A stretch of DNA of 64,000 nt from Pacificoceanicola onchidii (GTDB lineage Bacteria; Pseudomonadota; Alphaproteobacteria; Rhodobacterales; Rhodobacteraceae): positions 62,001 through 126,000 of the forward strand of contig NZ_SRXY01000010.1 of the NCBI RefSeq assembly GCF_004804335.1, written 5' to 3'. A program made the translations under genes and the position numbers. Position 1 is the first letter of the stretch, and each line of letters begins with the position of its first letter. Positions 51,930 to 59,917 of this stretch are shown piece by piece. The notes beneath the pieces were generated by a model that was not told where the DNA came from, did no database searches, and was given only the letters and a program-made list of their open reading frames with translations.

Positions 51930-51945
51930 GTAACCATTTAGTTAC
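51930..51945. promoter_or_regulatory. Shared regulon operator, site H
   Basis: GTAACCATTTAGTTAC, fully consistent with the consensus. It lies 29 bp before the etfB start, between the IS remnant and etfB. Confidence 0.68.
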
Positions 51946-51974
51946 TAACATTCGTCCAACAGGAGAAGCGGCTG

Positions 51975-52733
51975 ATGAAGGTATTGGTGCCTGTCAAACG
52001 TGTGATTGACTACAACGTTAAGGTTCGTGTGAAGGCGGACGGGAGCGGGGTTGATCTTGCCAATGTGAAAATGTCGATGAACCCCTTTGACGAGATTGCG
52101 GTCGAAGAGGCGATCCGTCTGAAGGAGGCCGGCAAGGCCGAGGAAGTGATCGCGGTGTCGATCGGCGTCAAGCAAAGCCAGGAGACCCTGCGCACAGCGC
52201 TGGCCATGGGCGCGGATCGTGCGATCCTGGTGATCGCAACGGATGATGTGCATCAGGACATCGAACCGCTGGCCGTTGCCAAGATCCTTAAGGGGATCAT
52301 CGACGAAGAGCAGCCCGGCCTTGTACTGGCAGGCAAGCAGGCGATCGACAACGACATGAACGCCACCGGCCAGATGCTGGCAGCCCTTACGGGCTGGGCC
52401 CAGGGCACATTCGCCTCTGAGCTGGACGTGGACGGCGACACCGCCACGGTGACACGCGAAGTCGACGGCGGTTTGCAGACAATCAAGGTCAAGATGCCTG
52501 CCATCGTGACGGTTGATCTGCGCCTGAACGAACCGCGTTACGCATCGCTACCCAACATCATGAAGGCCAAGAAAAAGCCTTTGGACGAAAAGACACCCGC
52601 CGACTACGGCGTGGATGTTGCCAACCGTCTTGAAATCGTCGGCACCAAAGAGCCAGAAGCCCGCGCCGCTGGTATCATCGTTGGTTCGGTTGACGAGCTG
52701 GTCGAGAAACTCAAAGAAGCGGGGGCTGTGTAA
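51975..52733 (+). CDS. etfB: Electron transfer flavoprotein, beta subunit
   Basis: A 252-residue ETF beta subunit: [20 protein letters not shown] start, [16 protein letters not shown] and the ETF signature [22 protein letters not shown]. With EtfA it carries electrons from the acyl-CoA dehydrogenase to the ETF-ubiquinone oxidoreductase. RBS AGGAGA at 51961. It overlaps etfA by one base. GC content and codon choice look higher than those of the flanking IS and ppc, as in a core-gene duplicate. Confidence 0.95.
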   Translation: MKVLVPVKRVIDYNVKVRVKADGSGVDLANVKMSMNPFDEIAVEEAIRLKEAGKAEEVIAVSIGVKQSQETLRTALAMGADRAILVIATDDVHQDIEPLAVAKILKGIIDEEQPGLVLAGKQAIDNDMNATGQMLAALTGWAQGTFASELDVDGDTATVTREVDGGLQTIKVKMPAIVTVDLRLNEPRYASLPNIMKAKKKPLDEKTPADYGVDVANRLEIVGTKEPEARAAGIIVGSVDELVEKLKEAGAV

Positions 52734-53656
52734 TGGCTGTTCTACTTTTTGCAGAAGTCACCGACGGTGCACTGAACATGGATGCCACGGCCAAGGCAAT
52801 GACCGCGGCCAAGATGCTGGGTGATGTTACGATCCTGTGCGCAGGCGCAACTGCCAAGGCAGCCGCGGACGAAGCGGCCACACTTGGCGCCGCCAAGGTC
52901 TTGCTGGCTGAAGATGATGTGCTGGGCCACCGTTTGGCCGAAACCACCGCTGATCTGATCCTGTCACTGGCTGGCGACTATGACCACATCGTCGCCCCCG
53001 CCACCACCGACGCTAAAAACGTGATGCCCCGCGTCGCAGCCCTGCTGGACGTGATGGCAATCTCGGACGCTGCGGCAGTTGTTGATGCGGACACGTTTGA
53101 ACGCCCGATCTACGCGGGCAACGCGATCCAAACGGTGAAATCGTCCGACGCCAAGAAAGTCATCACCTTCCGTACATCCACATTCGATCCCGCTGAAGCT
53201 GGTGGCTCTGCCGCGGTTGAGGCTGTCGCCGTTCCCGGTGGGTCCGGCCTGTCCGAGTGGGTCGAGGACAAGGTTGCCGAAAGCGATCGCCCCGAATTGA
53301 CATCCGCTGGCGCTATTGTGTCCGGCGGCCGAGGTGTCGGTTCTGAGAACGACTTCAAACTGATCGAGGCCCTGGCCGACAAACTGGGCGCGGCTGTTGG
53401 TGCGTCCCGCGCGGCGGTCGATTCCGGGTATGCACCCAATGACTGGCAGGTTGGTCAGACCGGTAAGGTCGTCGCGCCTGATCTTTATGTTGCGGTCGGC
53501 ATCTCCGGCGCGATCCAGCACCTTGCTGGTATGAAGGACTCCAGAATCATCGTGGCCATCAACAAGGACGAAGAAGCGCCGATCTTCCAGGTCGCCGACT
53601 TCGGCCTGGTCGCTGACCTCTTTGATGCCGTGCCTGAGCTGACCGAGAAACTGTGA
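52733..53656 (+). CDS. etfA: Electron transfer flavoprotein, alpha subunit
   Basis: A 307-residue ETF alpha subunit. The C-terminal FAD-binding domain has [72 protein letters not shown] in order, the hallmark region (shown here only in part as GVGSENDFK and [12 protein letters not shown]). It pairs with EtfB. A shared operator makes it the probable dedicated acceptor for the acyl-CoA dehydrogenase at 39176. Confidence 0.95.
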   Translation: MAVLLFAEVTDGALNMDATAKAMTAAKMLGDVTILCAGATAKAAADEAATLGAAKVLLAEDDVLGHRLAETTADLILSLAGDYDHIVAPATTDAKNVMPRVAALLDVMAISDAAAVVDADTFERPIYAGNAIQTVKSSDAKKVITFRTSTFDPAEAGGSAAVEAVAVPGGSGLSEWVEDKVAESDRPELTSAGAIVSGGRGVGSENDFKLIEALADKLGAAVGASRAAVDSGYAPNDWQVGQTGKVVAPDLYVAVGISGAIQHLAGMKDSRIIVAINKDEEAPIFQVADFGLVADLFDAVPELTEKL

Positions 53657-53668
53657 AGGCGCACTAAT

Positions 53669-56194
53669 ATGAATGAAGTAATCGGCCGCTCGGTTTTCAA
53701 CAACTCTTCATCTGAGACATTCAAGCGATTGGAGGCATGCCTTCTAGAGGTGATTTCCCAGCATGAGTCTGAGAATTCAGCGGCTGATTGCTGTTCTGCA
53801 GCATCGGAGGACGGCACGAATCCCACTGGAAACCCTGCCACCCTCCGAATGCTTGGTCTGTTAATGCTGTTTCACAACCTTTCGATGGCATTGGCATCCG
53901 TGAGATCTGACAGTCTTCCAAATCTTGAAGCATTCCTGGCCGACATCGAGAGTGAGGGACAGGAGCAGAACTGTGGAGCTATTCAAGACTTCAAAGTTGA
54001 ATTCGTTCTGACCGCCCATCCCACCGAAATGCAGCGCCAAAGCATCCTGCGCCTTTTGCGTGCTTTGCTCGAAACGCTGATGCGCTCCGAAGATGCTGCG
54101 GATAGCGGTGAGGTTCGCGATCTGGTCGAGCTCCTGTGGTTAACTGCGCCGTCTAGAAGTGGGGCATTGACGGTAAAAGACGAGATCGAAAACGGGATTG
54201 CGGCATTCAAAAATTCGATTATATCGGCGTTGCCCGGAGTGTTGGCCACACTGGGCAGATATCGTAGCAATCCTCAACGCAGCTTCAATTTTTCTACCTG
54301 GATTGGCGGTGATCGGGATGGCAACCCGTTTGTAACAGCAAATATCCTACGCTTTGCGGCAAAGCAGCAAAGCGACGCGATAGCGTCCTTTTATACTTCC
54401 GAACTTTTGAAGCTTGAAGAATTGCTGTCCATCTCCGACAGCCTCGTGAATATTCCCGAGGATCTACTTGAGCTGGCCGCCTCGCATCCAGACGCACCCC
54501 GGCACTATGCCGATGAGGCGGTGAGATGTGCTTTGTCGGAGATTAGGAGAAAGGTGCAAGAGCGCCTGTTTGCAACGCCACAAGAACTGCACCAAGATCT
54601 TCAAATCGTCCACGGCGCACTGTCAAAAATCAAACTCAAAGGGGGACTGGCGGACCGTCTCGAACACTTGATGTTGTCCGTCTTGGCGTTCGGTTTCCAT
54701 TTGGCGAGCATTGACCTTCGTCAAAACGCTACAATCCACTCTCAAACCGTAGCCGAAATTCTCGCTGATACAGGTGTGACGCCGGACTATTCTTCACTCA
54801 CTTCCGCGGAACAGACCGAGCTCTTATCAGACCTCTTGGCAAACCCGATTACCTATACACCCAGCCCATCTTCGGAACTTTCGGAAATCGCGCAATCGGA
54901 GATCCAAATCCTATGTGCTGCCGATGAAATTCGCACAGTTACAGGCCCGGACACTATTCGATATGCGATCATCTCGAACAACCGGACAAGTCAGAACGTT
55001 CTGGAGCTGTGCTTCCTGCTGGATACGTTCGGGCTAGGAGGGGCGTCCGGTGTGCAAGCTGTGCCGCTGTTTGAAACCATTGCAGATTTGCGACGTGCAC
55101 CTGCCATCATGTCCGAGCTAATTGAGTGCTCCCAGTACATGAAGCGGCTCGGCGAAACTGGCGGCGAACAATTGATCATGCTTGGGTATTCCGACAGCAA
55201 CAAGGACGGCGGTATCGTTACCTCTCGCTGGGAGACGGGTCGTGCCGAGCAGGCACTTGTCGATCTTTTTCAGAAGCACGGAATTCCGGTTCGTTTCTTC
55301 CATGGACGCGGTGGTTCAATTGGACGCGGCAGCGGCACAACAAGACAGGCAATCGAGGCACAACCCGCTTCGAAATCGTCGTTGCGCTTTCGAGTAACCG
55401 AGCAAGGCGAGGTCATATCAAAACGTTTCGGCACAAAGGAACAAACCAGCCAACATCTTAATGAAGTCGCGGTCGAACTTCTACAGTTTGCCAACAGGCC
55501 TAATATTGTGGAAAGCACCAACAATAGCAGAACTGAGATTTTAGACCGGTTCTCACAGCACGCAAATGACAGCTACCGGAAACTCGTCTCTGACACGCCC
55601 GGCTTCTTCAACTATTTCAATCAGGCAACGATCTTTCGATTTCTGCCACACCTTAACATAGGCTCGCGCCCGGTTAGTCGTGGCGCAATGAATGAGCTTG
55701 GGCAAATCCGGGCAATCCCATGGGTCCTTAGCTGGGCACAGAGCCGACACATGCTTCCCGGCTGGTTTGGTTCTGGCTCGGCGTTCGCTCAACTAGACCC
55801 TACCGAGTCAGATATTCTGGCGCGGCATTACAGCGATGACCTGCGATTCAAGAGTGTAGTGGACGGAATTGGGTTGGCATTATGCAAGTCTGACATGAGG
55901 GTTGCCAAGGATTACAGCTCATTAGTTACTGACAAAAGAACACGCCGCAGCGTCTTCAACGCGATCTTTGCTGAATGGGAATTATCGGCTGCGTGGTTTA
56001 CGAAAATCACTGGAACCGACCCGTTAGATATGGATGAGCAATTCGCAGGACGTCGTCGGTTGCTTGAGCATTTGAACAGCGAGCAGCTCTTGGCTCTACA
56101 GGAGCTTTCCAACAAACCCGATGACGCAACCCAACTGAGAAATCTCAAACTAACGATTTCTGGAATTGCTGCGGGGCTCGAGCATACCGGATAA
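53669..56194 (+). CDS. ppc: Phosphoenolpyruvate carboxylase
   Basis: An 841-residue PEP carboxylase, slightly shorter than the typical 870-930. The catalytic motifs are kept: [35 protein letters not shown] and [22 protein letters not shown]. The C-terminus LEHTG differs little from the usual RNTG end. It makes oxaloacetate from PEP and bicarbonate. It starts 12 bp after etfA, so it is likely co-transcribed under site H; its base composition is lower in GC than etfBA. It may replenish C4 units needed when the block is induced. Confidence 0.93.
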   Translation: MNEVIGRSVFNNSSSETFKRLEACLLEVISQHESENSAADCCSAASEDGTNPTGNPATLRMLGLLMLFHNLSMALASVRSDSLPNLEAFLADIESEGQEQNCGAIQDFKVEFVLTAHPTEMQRQSILRLLRALLETLMRSEDAADSGEVRDLVELLWLTAPSRSGALTVKDEIENGIAAFKNSIISALPGVLATLGRYRSNPQRSFNFSTWIGGDRDGNPFVTANILRFAAKQQSDAIASFYTSELLKLEELLSISDSLVNIPEDLLELAASHPDAPRHYADEAVRCALSEIRRKVQERLFATPQELHQDLQIVHGALSKIKLKGGLADRLEHLMLSVLAFGFHLASIDLRQNATIHSQTVAEILADTGVTPDYSSLTSAEQTELLSDLLANPITYTPSPSSELSEIAQSEIQILCAADEIRTVTGPDTIRYAIISNNRTSQNVLELCFLLDTFGLGGASGVQAVPLFETIADLRRAPAIMSELIECSQYMKRLGETGGEQLIMLGYSDSNKDGGIVTSRWETGRAEQALVDLFQKHGIPVRFFHGRGGSIGRGSGTTRQAIEAQPASKSSLRFRVTEQGEVISKRFGTKEQTSQHLNEVAVELLQFANRPNIVESTNNSRTEILDRFSQHANDSYRKLVSDTPGFFNYFNQATIFRFLPHLNIGSRPVSRGAMNELGQIRAIPWVLSWAQSRHMLPGWFGSGSAFAQLDPTESDILARHYSDDLRFKSVVDGIGLALCKSDMRVAKDYSSLVTDKRTRRSVFNAIFAEWELSAAWFTKITGTDPLDMDEQFAGRRRLLEHLNSEQLLALQELSNKPDDATQLRNLKLTISGIAAGLEHTG

Positions 56195-56695
56195 AATATT
56201 TAACATAAATTTCATTATGCGATTTCTCATAAGCAACTGAAAACATGATATTATTACCCTTCTCTGGCAGAAAACGATCAACACCATCGCATCTATTCGA
56301 GGAGCTCCGGTAGCACCGTGCAGTTGGCTATAAGATCGCTGGATCGGAGTATCGTAAAGAGTGACAGAAGATCTGAAAGAAGCAACGCCTATCGGACGGC
56401 TGCTGGGTGCTTTCGGCGAAACGCTTGCGTGGGTCTATCGTTGGAACAGCATGGAAATCTCGCTCCTCTGGCTGTCCGACATGCCTGTTCCAGAATCCAT
56501 GGTATTTGCGCCCCAACCTGGTTGTGATCGTGCGACGCGCGATGACGTCGTGGGGCTACCAAGAGCTCTTCGTGCCGACGATGACAAAGATTGAACTGGG
56601 TTGGCAGCGATCGCTCTCAGAGTTGGATACACTTCGCGTGACAATGATATACTTTCGTGATATTGGGAGCTGACTGTCACGCTCAGAGAGACGCC
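56195..56695. other. Interval between ppc and the conjugation-linked genes
   Basis: AT-rich from 56195 to about 56250, then a decayed or frameshifted small gene (56361-56676). No other feature recognised. This seems to mark the boundary between the catabolic block and the element-related region. Confidence 0.4.
56361..56676 (+). pseudogene. Small conserved-looking gene with apparent frameshift (hypothetical)
   Basis: A GTG-initiated frame reads VTEDLKEATPIGRLLGAFG, then TLAWVYRWNSMEISLLWLSD, and becomes implausible after PESMVFAP near 56513. The +1 frame then continues sensibly with NLVVIVRRAMTSWGY and KIELGWQRSLSELDTLRVTM to a stop at 56671-56673. One indel near 56505-56520 would rejoin them as a protein of about 104 residues. 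Family not recognised. It may be a pseudogene or a sequencing error. Confidence 0.4.
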
Positions 56696-57445
56696 ATGAC
56701 CAACATATTTGCTCGCGTATTCTTGGCCTTGGGAATGAGTGCGTTGTCTCTCATTTCTTTGCCGAGCAGAGCTAGCGCTCAGACTTACCCGATCGATTGT
56801 GCAATCTTACTCTGCCTTTCTGGCGGTTGGCCCGCTTCAGTTCCATGTTCGCGAGCTCGGGCCGAATTCATTTGCCGCATCACCCCTTGGCCTGTTGAGC
56901 CACCGCTGCAGATTTGGCGTTGCCCGATGGGCGCGTCTTTCGGCGTTGACAGCACAACACTACCCAAAGCTCAGCTTTACGACATCTTTGCAAGCGAGCG
57001 ATCCCCCCAGCCACAGAGTTTCCCAACAGCGTTAGAACACATCAATCCCCGGCCCATTCCTGCTGTCATTCGCCTGAACGGTACGCAAAGCACCACACGC
57101 CCAGAAGGTTTAGCTCTGCACCTCGTGCAAAACCGCGCCGATATCGACATCAGCGGGCCAGAATTCAACTTCGTGCGCTCCATTCGGGTCTTTGATGTCC
57201 GCTATGCGAGGCAGCATGAATCTGGCCGAGACGGTGATTGCAACCGAAGTGCAACCGTTGTTTTAGGAACTTACGGTACCCAAGGCGACTTTTCCTGGGC
57301 TCGATCCACACTGACCGCCCTGCCCGACGCGCATGTCGGACTCGAACGCTGGGGTCAGAATTGTCCCAGCATTTATCATCGGTCGGTCTTTGTGGATTGG
57401 CGTGACTACGACGGAAACTACGGTTTCGAGCAAGTAAATTACTGA
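56696..57445 (+). CDS. Secreted protein of unknown function linked to the T4SS region
   Basis: A 249-residue protein from ATG 56696. It has a signal peptide (FLALGMSALSLISLPSRASA before QTYPIDC) and a Cys-rich start (CAILLCLSGG, SVPCSRARAEFICR). It lacks recognised catalytic motifs. Cysteine-rich exported proteins of this look are common in Rhodobacteraceae conjugation regions, but I do not recognise a family. It is transcribed towards the secretion operon, with an XRE gene facing it. Confidence 0.65.
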   Translation: MTNIFARVFLALGMSALSLISLPSRASAQTYPIDCAILLCLSGGWPASVPCSRARAEFICRITPWPVEPPLQIWRCPMGASFGVDSTTLPKAQLYDIFASERSPQPQSFPTALEHINPRPIPAVIRLNGTQSTTRPEGLALHLVQNRADIDISGPEFNFVRSIRVFDVRYARQHESGRDGDCNRSATVVLGTYGTQGDFSWARSTLTALPDAHVGLERWGQNCPSIYHRSVFVDWRDYDGNYGFEQVNY

Positions 57446-57466
57446 TTTGACGGCCACTTGGATTCG

Positions 57467-57724
57467 TCAGATCCGATGGTCTGGCTCCGTCGCTGATTCT
57501 GTTGCCGCCAACAGGCCTGCCGTATCTGTTCCAAGGGCCCGCGCTAGCACGATCAACTCCACCACATCGATCCGACGCTCACCACTTTCGACACGCGCCA
57601 CGAACGATTGATGCTGCTTCAGCCGTTTGGCCAGTTGATCCTGAGTCAATCCAGCCGTTTTCCGCGCCGCAATCAGTGCTTCGCGGAGTGCTTCATGTCC
57701 TGAACTCCTGATCGTCTTTGCCAC
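57467..57724 (-). CDS. XRE-family helix-turn-helix regulator
   Basis: An 85-residue regulator that consists almost only of the Cro/C1 domain: [49 protein letters not shown]. It starts with GTG. A 31-bp inverted repeat sits 28 bp upstream of it. It is likely to control itself, and perhaps the conjugation genes, like many small plasmid or ICE repressors. Confidence 0.85.
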   Translation of the reverse strand: MAKTIRSSGHEALREALIAARKTAGLTQDQLAKRLKQHQSFVARVESGERRIDVVELIVLARALGTDTAGLLAATESATEPDHRI

Positions 57725-57752
57725 GCGTCACAAACCTCTTGTGACCGGGCTA

Positions 57753-57783
57753 ATCTACTTTATAGATTATCTAAAAAGTGGAT
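57753..57783. promoter_or_regulatory. 31-bp inverted repeat, operator for the XRE repressor
   Basis: Arms ATCTACTTTATAGAT and ATCTAAAAAGTGGAT flank one central T; 13 of 15 positions pair. It lies 29-59 bp before the xre start codon, over the expected promoter. Autorepression is inferred. Confidence 0.6.
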
Positions 57784-57881
57784 ATTCATAGGATTCCATG
57801 GAGTTACTTTCTGGATGCAGTGCGATTGGTAGAAGACCAAGTTACTTTGATCACGGTCTGTCTAGCTGCGCGCCTTGGAAC

Positions 57882-58202
57882 TCAGTCACCGGCGATCTGA
57901 AGGAAGCGACCGTAGTCCTGGCTTACCTCCTGAGCCTCCTTGAACGCTCGTTCACGTTCCTCATCCAGGCACCGAAAGTAAGCTTGGATATCTCGGATGT
58001 AGAATTCGAAGTCTTGACGAATGAGTTCTCGAAACTGATGCGCATCATTCGGATCGTCAGGAACAAAAGGTCGTTTTGGAGCAAGGCAAGTTTCGGCTTG
58101 CGCCTGGTCAACAAAAACCATCAACGCCGCAAATGCCCATGGAAGGCTGGAAGTGCACAACCGGAGGTTTCTGAAACCCCATATTTCCTTGAATGAATCC
58201 AC
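57882..58202 (-). CDS. Small secreted hypothetical protein of the conjugation region
   Basis: A 106-residue protein starting at GTG 58202. It has a signal peptide ending near VDQAQA, then ETCLAPKRPFVPDDPNDAHQF and helical FEFYIRDIQAYFRCLDEERERAFKEAQEVSQDYGRFL (described, not all quoted as one motif). It has two mature cysteines. Such small exported helical proteins with the CLAP-RPFVP start recur in Rhodobacterales T4SS loci as far as I recall; function unknown. Confidence 0.65.
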   Translation of the reverse strand: MDSFKEIWGFRNLRLCTSSLPWAFAALMVFVDQAQAETCLAPKRPFVPDDPNDAHQFRELIRQDFEFYIRDIQAYFRCLDEERERAFKEAQEVSQDYGRFLQIAGD

Positions 58203-58270
58203 CGCGCATGCCTAATGGGTGCGCAACCAAACTACAGCCGCAGCACAAAATTACATCTTGCGGTTGTTAA

Positions 58271-58276
58271 TATACT
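58271..58276 (+). promoter_or_regulatory. Possible -10 element of the conjugation operon
   Basis: TATACT, 57 bp before the first gene of the transfer operon, in an AT-rich patch. The -35 is not clear, so this is tentative. Confidence 0.25.
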
Positions 58277-58332
58277 ATCGTAACACTGGGCTTCAAGTGG
58301 GAATGCCCGGGCGTTGCGTCTTTTGAGAAAGC

Positions 58333-58698
58333 GTGAGCCGGGCCATGAACTGGGACATCGAAGCACCAAATGTGGTTACGGAAGCACGTTTCCGCGAACT
58401 CGTGGAAAGTGGCTATAGCGCTGAAATCCTGTGCCAGGAGTCGGCACATAAGAAAGGCCCGAGCTATTACGGGGTCTGGATCATGCGTGTCGTCTCTGAC
58501 GATGGCGTGGAGAAGCTGCTGGTCACGGCCCGTACCCGGACGACCTACAACGACATCAAGATCCGCGAGTTCAAGACCATCACGGGCGTGGTGTCCTTCC
58601 TCATCGGCATCGGCTTTTCCCATGCCGATGTCCCGCTCGAAGAAGGCCAGCGGACAACGCACAAGTTGGCTGCGACCGACAAGGGCGGCAGCAAGTAG
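58333..58698 (+). CDS. Hypothetical protein at the head of the T4SS operon
   Basis: A 121-residue protein with no signal peptide and no recognised domain (GTG start; ATG 58345 is an alternative). It contains [20 protein letters not shown] and [11 protein letters not shown]-like segments. It overlaps the transglycosylase gene by about 70 bp in another frame. Position suggests an accessory transfer gene or regulator. Confidence 0.6.
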   Translation: MSRAMNWDIEAPNVVTEARFRELVESGYSAEILCQESAHKKGPSYYGVWIMRVVSDDGVEKLLVTARTRTTYNDIKIREFKTITGVVSFLIGIGFSHADVPLEEGQRTTHKLAATDKGGSK

Positions 58699-59356
58699 CC
58701 TTCTCCTTTTCTGGTATCTCGCGTGTCCCGCCAATGCGCAAATGGTGCTGGTCATGGAGAGCGATGGCTCTCTGACCCCGACGCGTTCCCAGGACAGCTT
58801 TGCGCGCAATTACAATGACGGCATCGCTCAGGGGTCTGCTGCTGATGAGTTGGCGATCTTTGGTGAACGGGACGCTGAACCTGAAGACATCCAATTGGTC
58901 GCCCTTGCTCGACCTGCGCCCCTACCCCGCGCCGATCTACTCACGGCCATCGAGGCTACTGCCTTGCGCTATGCTGGCCATCCCGGGCTGCGCCGCGCGG
59001 AGCTCTCGGTCCGAGACTGGCTGACCCTCTACCGCGCCAATATCGAGATCGAGAGCGCCTACCGGCAGGATGCGGTCTCGAGTGCAGGCGCCATTGGCCT
59101 TGGTCAATTGATGCCAGCAACGGCGCGCGACCTCGGTGTCGACCCGCGTGATCCGCTTCAAAACCTCGACGGCTCCGCCCGCTATCTTGCCATGATGCTG
59201 GAGACGTTCGGCGATCCGCGTCTTGCGCTAGCAGCCTACAACGCCGGGCCAGATGCGGTCCGCCAGTATGGCGGCATTCCCCCCTACAGAGAAACCCAGA
59301 ACCACGTGGCCCGTGTCATGGCCGTCGTGGCCCGATTGGAAGGATCAAATTCATGA
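58628..59356 (+). CDS. Lytic transglycosylase (VirB1-like), T4SS
   Basis: A 242-residue protein. From ATG 58628 it has a signal peptide with a long basic n-region ending LACPANA, and a C-terminal SLT domain: catalytic Glu in [26 protein letters not shown], and [14 protein letters not shown]. It opens peptidoglycan for assembly of the transfer channel. It overlaps the previous gene, and its stop overlaps virB2 by 4 bp. Confidence 0.85.
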   Translation: MSRSKKASGQRTSWLRPTRAAASSLLLFWYLACPANAQMVLVMESDGSLTPTRSQDSFARNYNDGIAQGSAADELAIFGERDAEPEDIQLVALARPAPLPRADLLTAIEATALRYAGHPGLRRAELSVRDWLTLYRANIEIESAYRQDAVSSAGAIGLGQLMPATARDLGVDPRDPLQNLDGSARYLAMMLETFGDPRLALAAYNAGPDAVRQYGGIPPYRETQNHVARVMAVVARLEGSNS

Positions 59357-59646
59357 GACAGATTTCAAACCTCTTTGTCGCCTCACTAGCGCTCTTCTTG
59401 ATCGTCGCAGAACCGGCCATCGCACAAAGTATCGATCTCTCCCCGATCCAAAGCCTGCTACAGGGTATCGTCGATGCGCTGACCGGCCCGCTTGGTGTTG
59501 TCATCGCGACGCTCGCTGTTCTCGGCGTCTTCTTGAGCTGGTTCTTCAATATCATCGACCTGCGTCAGGCGCTCTGGGTGCTCGTCGGCATTGCAGGCGT
59601 CGCTGCCGCCCCCACCATTGTTGCCGCGGTTTTTGCCGGTGGCTGA
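59353..59646 (+). CDS. virB2: VirB2/TrbC-type pilin
   Basis: A 97-residue major pilin-like protein. It has a signal peptide ending AEPAIAQS and two hydrophobic segments ([36 protein letters not shown]), as usual for VirB2/TrbC. Its stop overlaps the next start. Confidence 0.88.
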   Translation: MRQISNLFVASLALFLIVAEPAIAQSIDLSPIQSLLQGIVDALTGPLGVVIATLAVLGVFLSWFFNIIDLRQALWVLVGIAGVAAAPTIVAAVFAGG

Positions 59647-59917
59647 GCGCTCGCCTCTCTTCCTCGGCCTCGTGCGGCCGCCAAAACTTCTGGGCCTGCC
59701 CATCATGTACGCGATGGTCTGGCTCTTTGGCTCGGTGCTGCTCTTCGTCTGGGTGCAGCACATCGCGGTGCTGGGCGTGGCCGCCCTTCTCTATCCTGTG
59801 CTTTGGAAGGCTGCGGACTGGGACCCGCGCTTCATCGACGTGATGATGACCGCACTGCAGGAGACGCCACCGACGCGGAACCGTTTCATCCATGGCGGGG
59901 ACAGCTATGCGCCCTAG
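59639..59917 (+). CDS. virB3: VirB3-type inner membrane protein
   Basis: A 92-residue protein from GTG 59639, overlapping virB2. It has LFLGLVRPPKLLGLPIMYAM and two membrane segments, the second FVWVQHIAVLGVAALLYPVL. Size, position between VirB2 and VirB4 and the PP motif near the N-terminus agree with VirB3. Confidence 0.85.
   Translation: MAERSPLFLGLVRPPKLLGLPIMYAMVWLFGSVLLFVWVQHIAVLGVAALLYPVLWKAADWDPRFIDVMMTALQETPPTRNRFIHGGDSYAP

Noticed and set aside
55922-55929. TTAGTTAC, a perfect half of the regulon palindrome
   Set aside because: It lies inside ppc coding sequence and the other half (ACAGCT) does not match; taken as chance.
58370-58627. Upstream extension of the lytic transglycosylase frame
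   Set aside because: It overlaps the preceding gene in another frame and would remove the signal peptide from the N-terminus.
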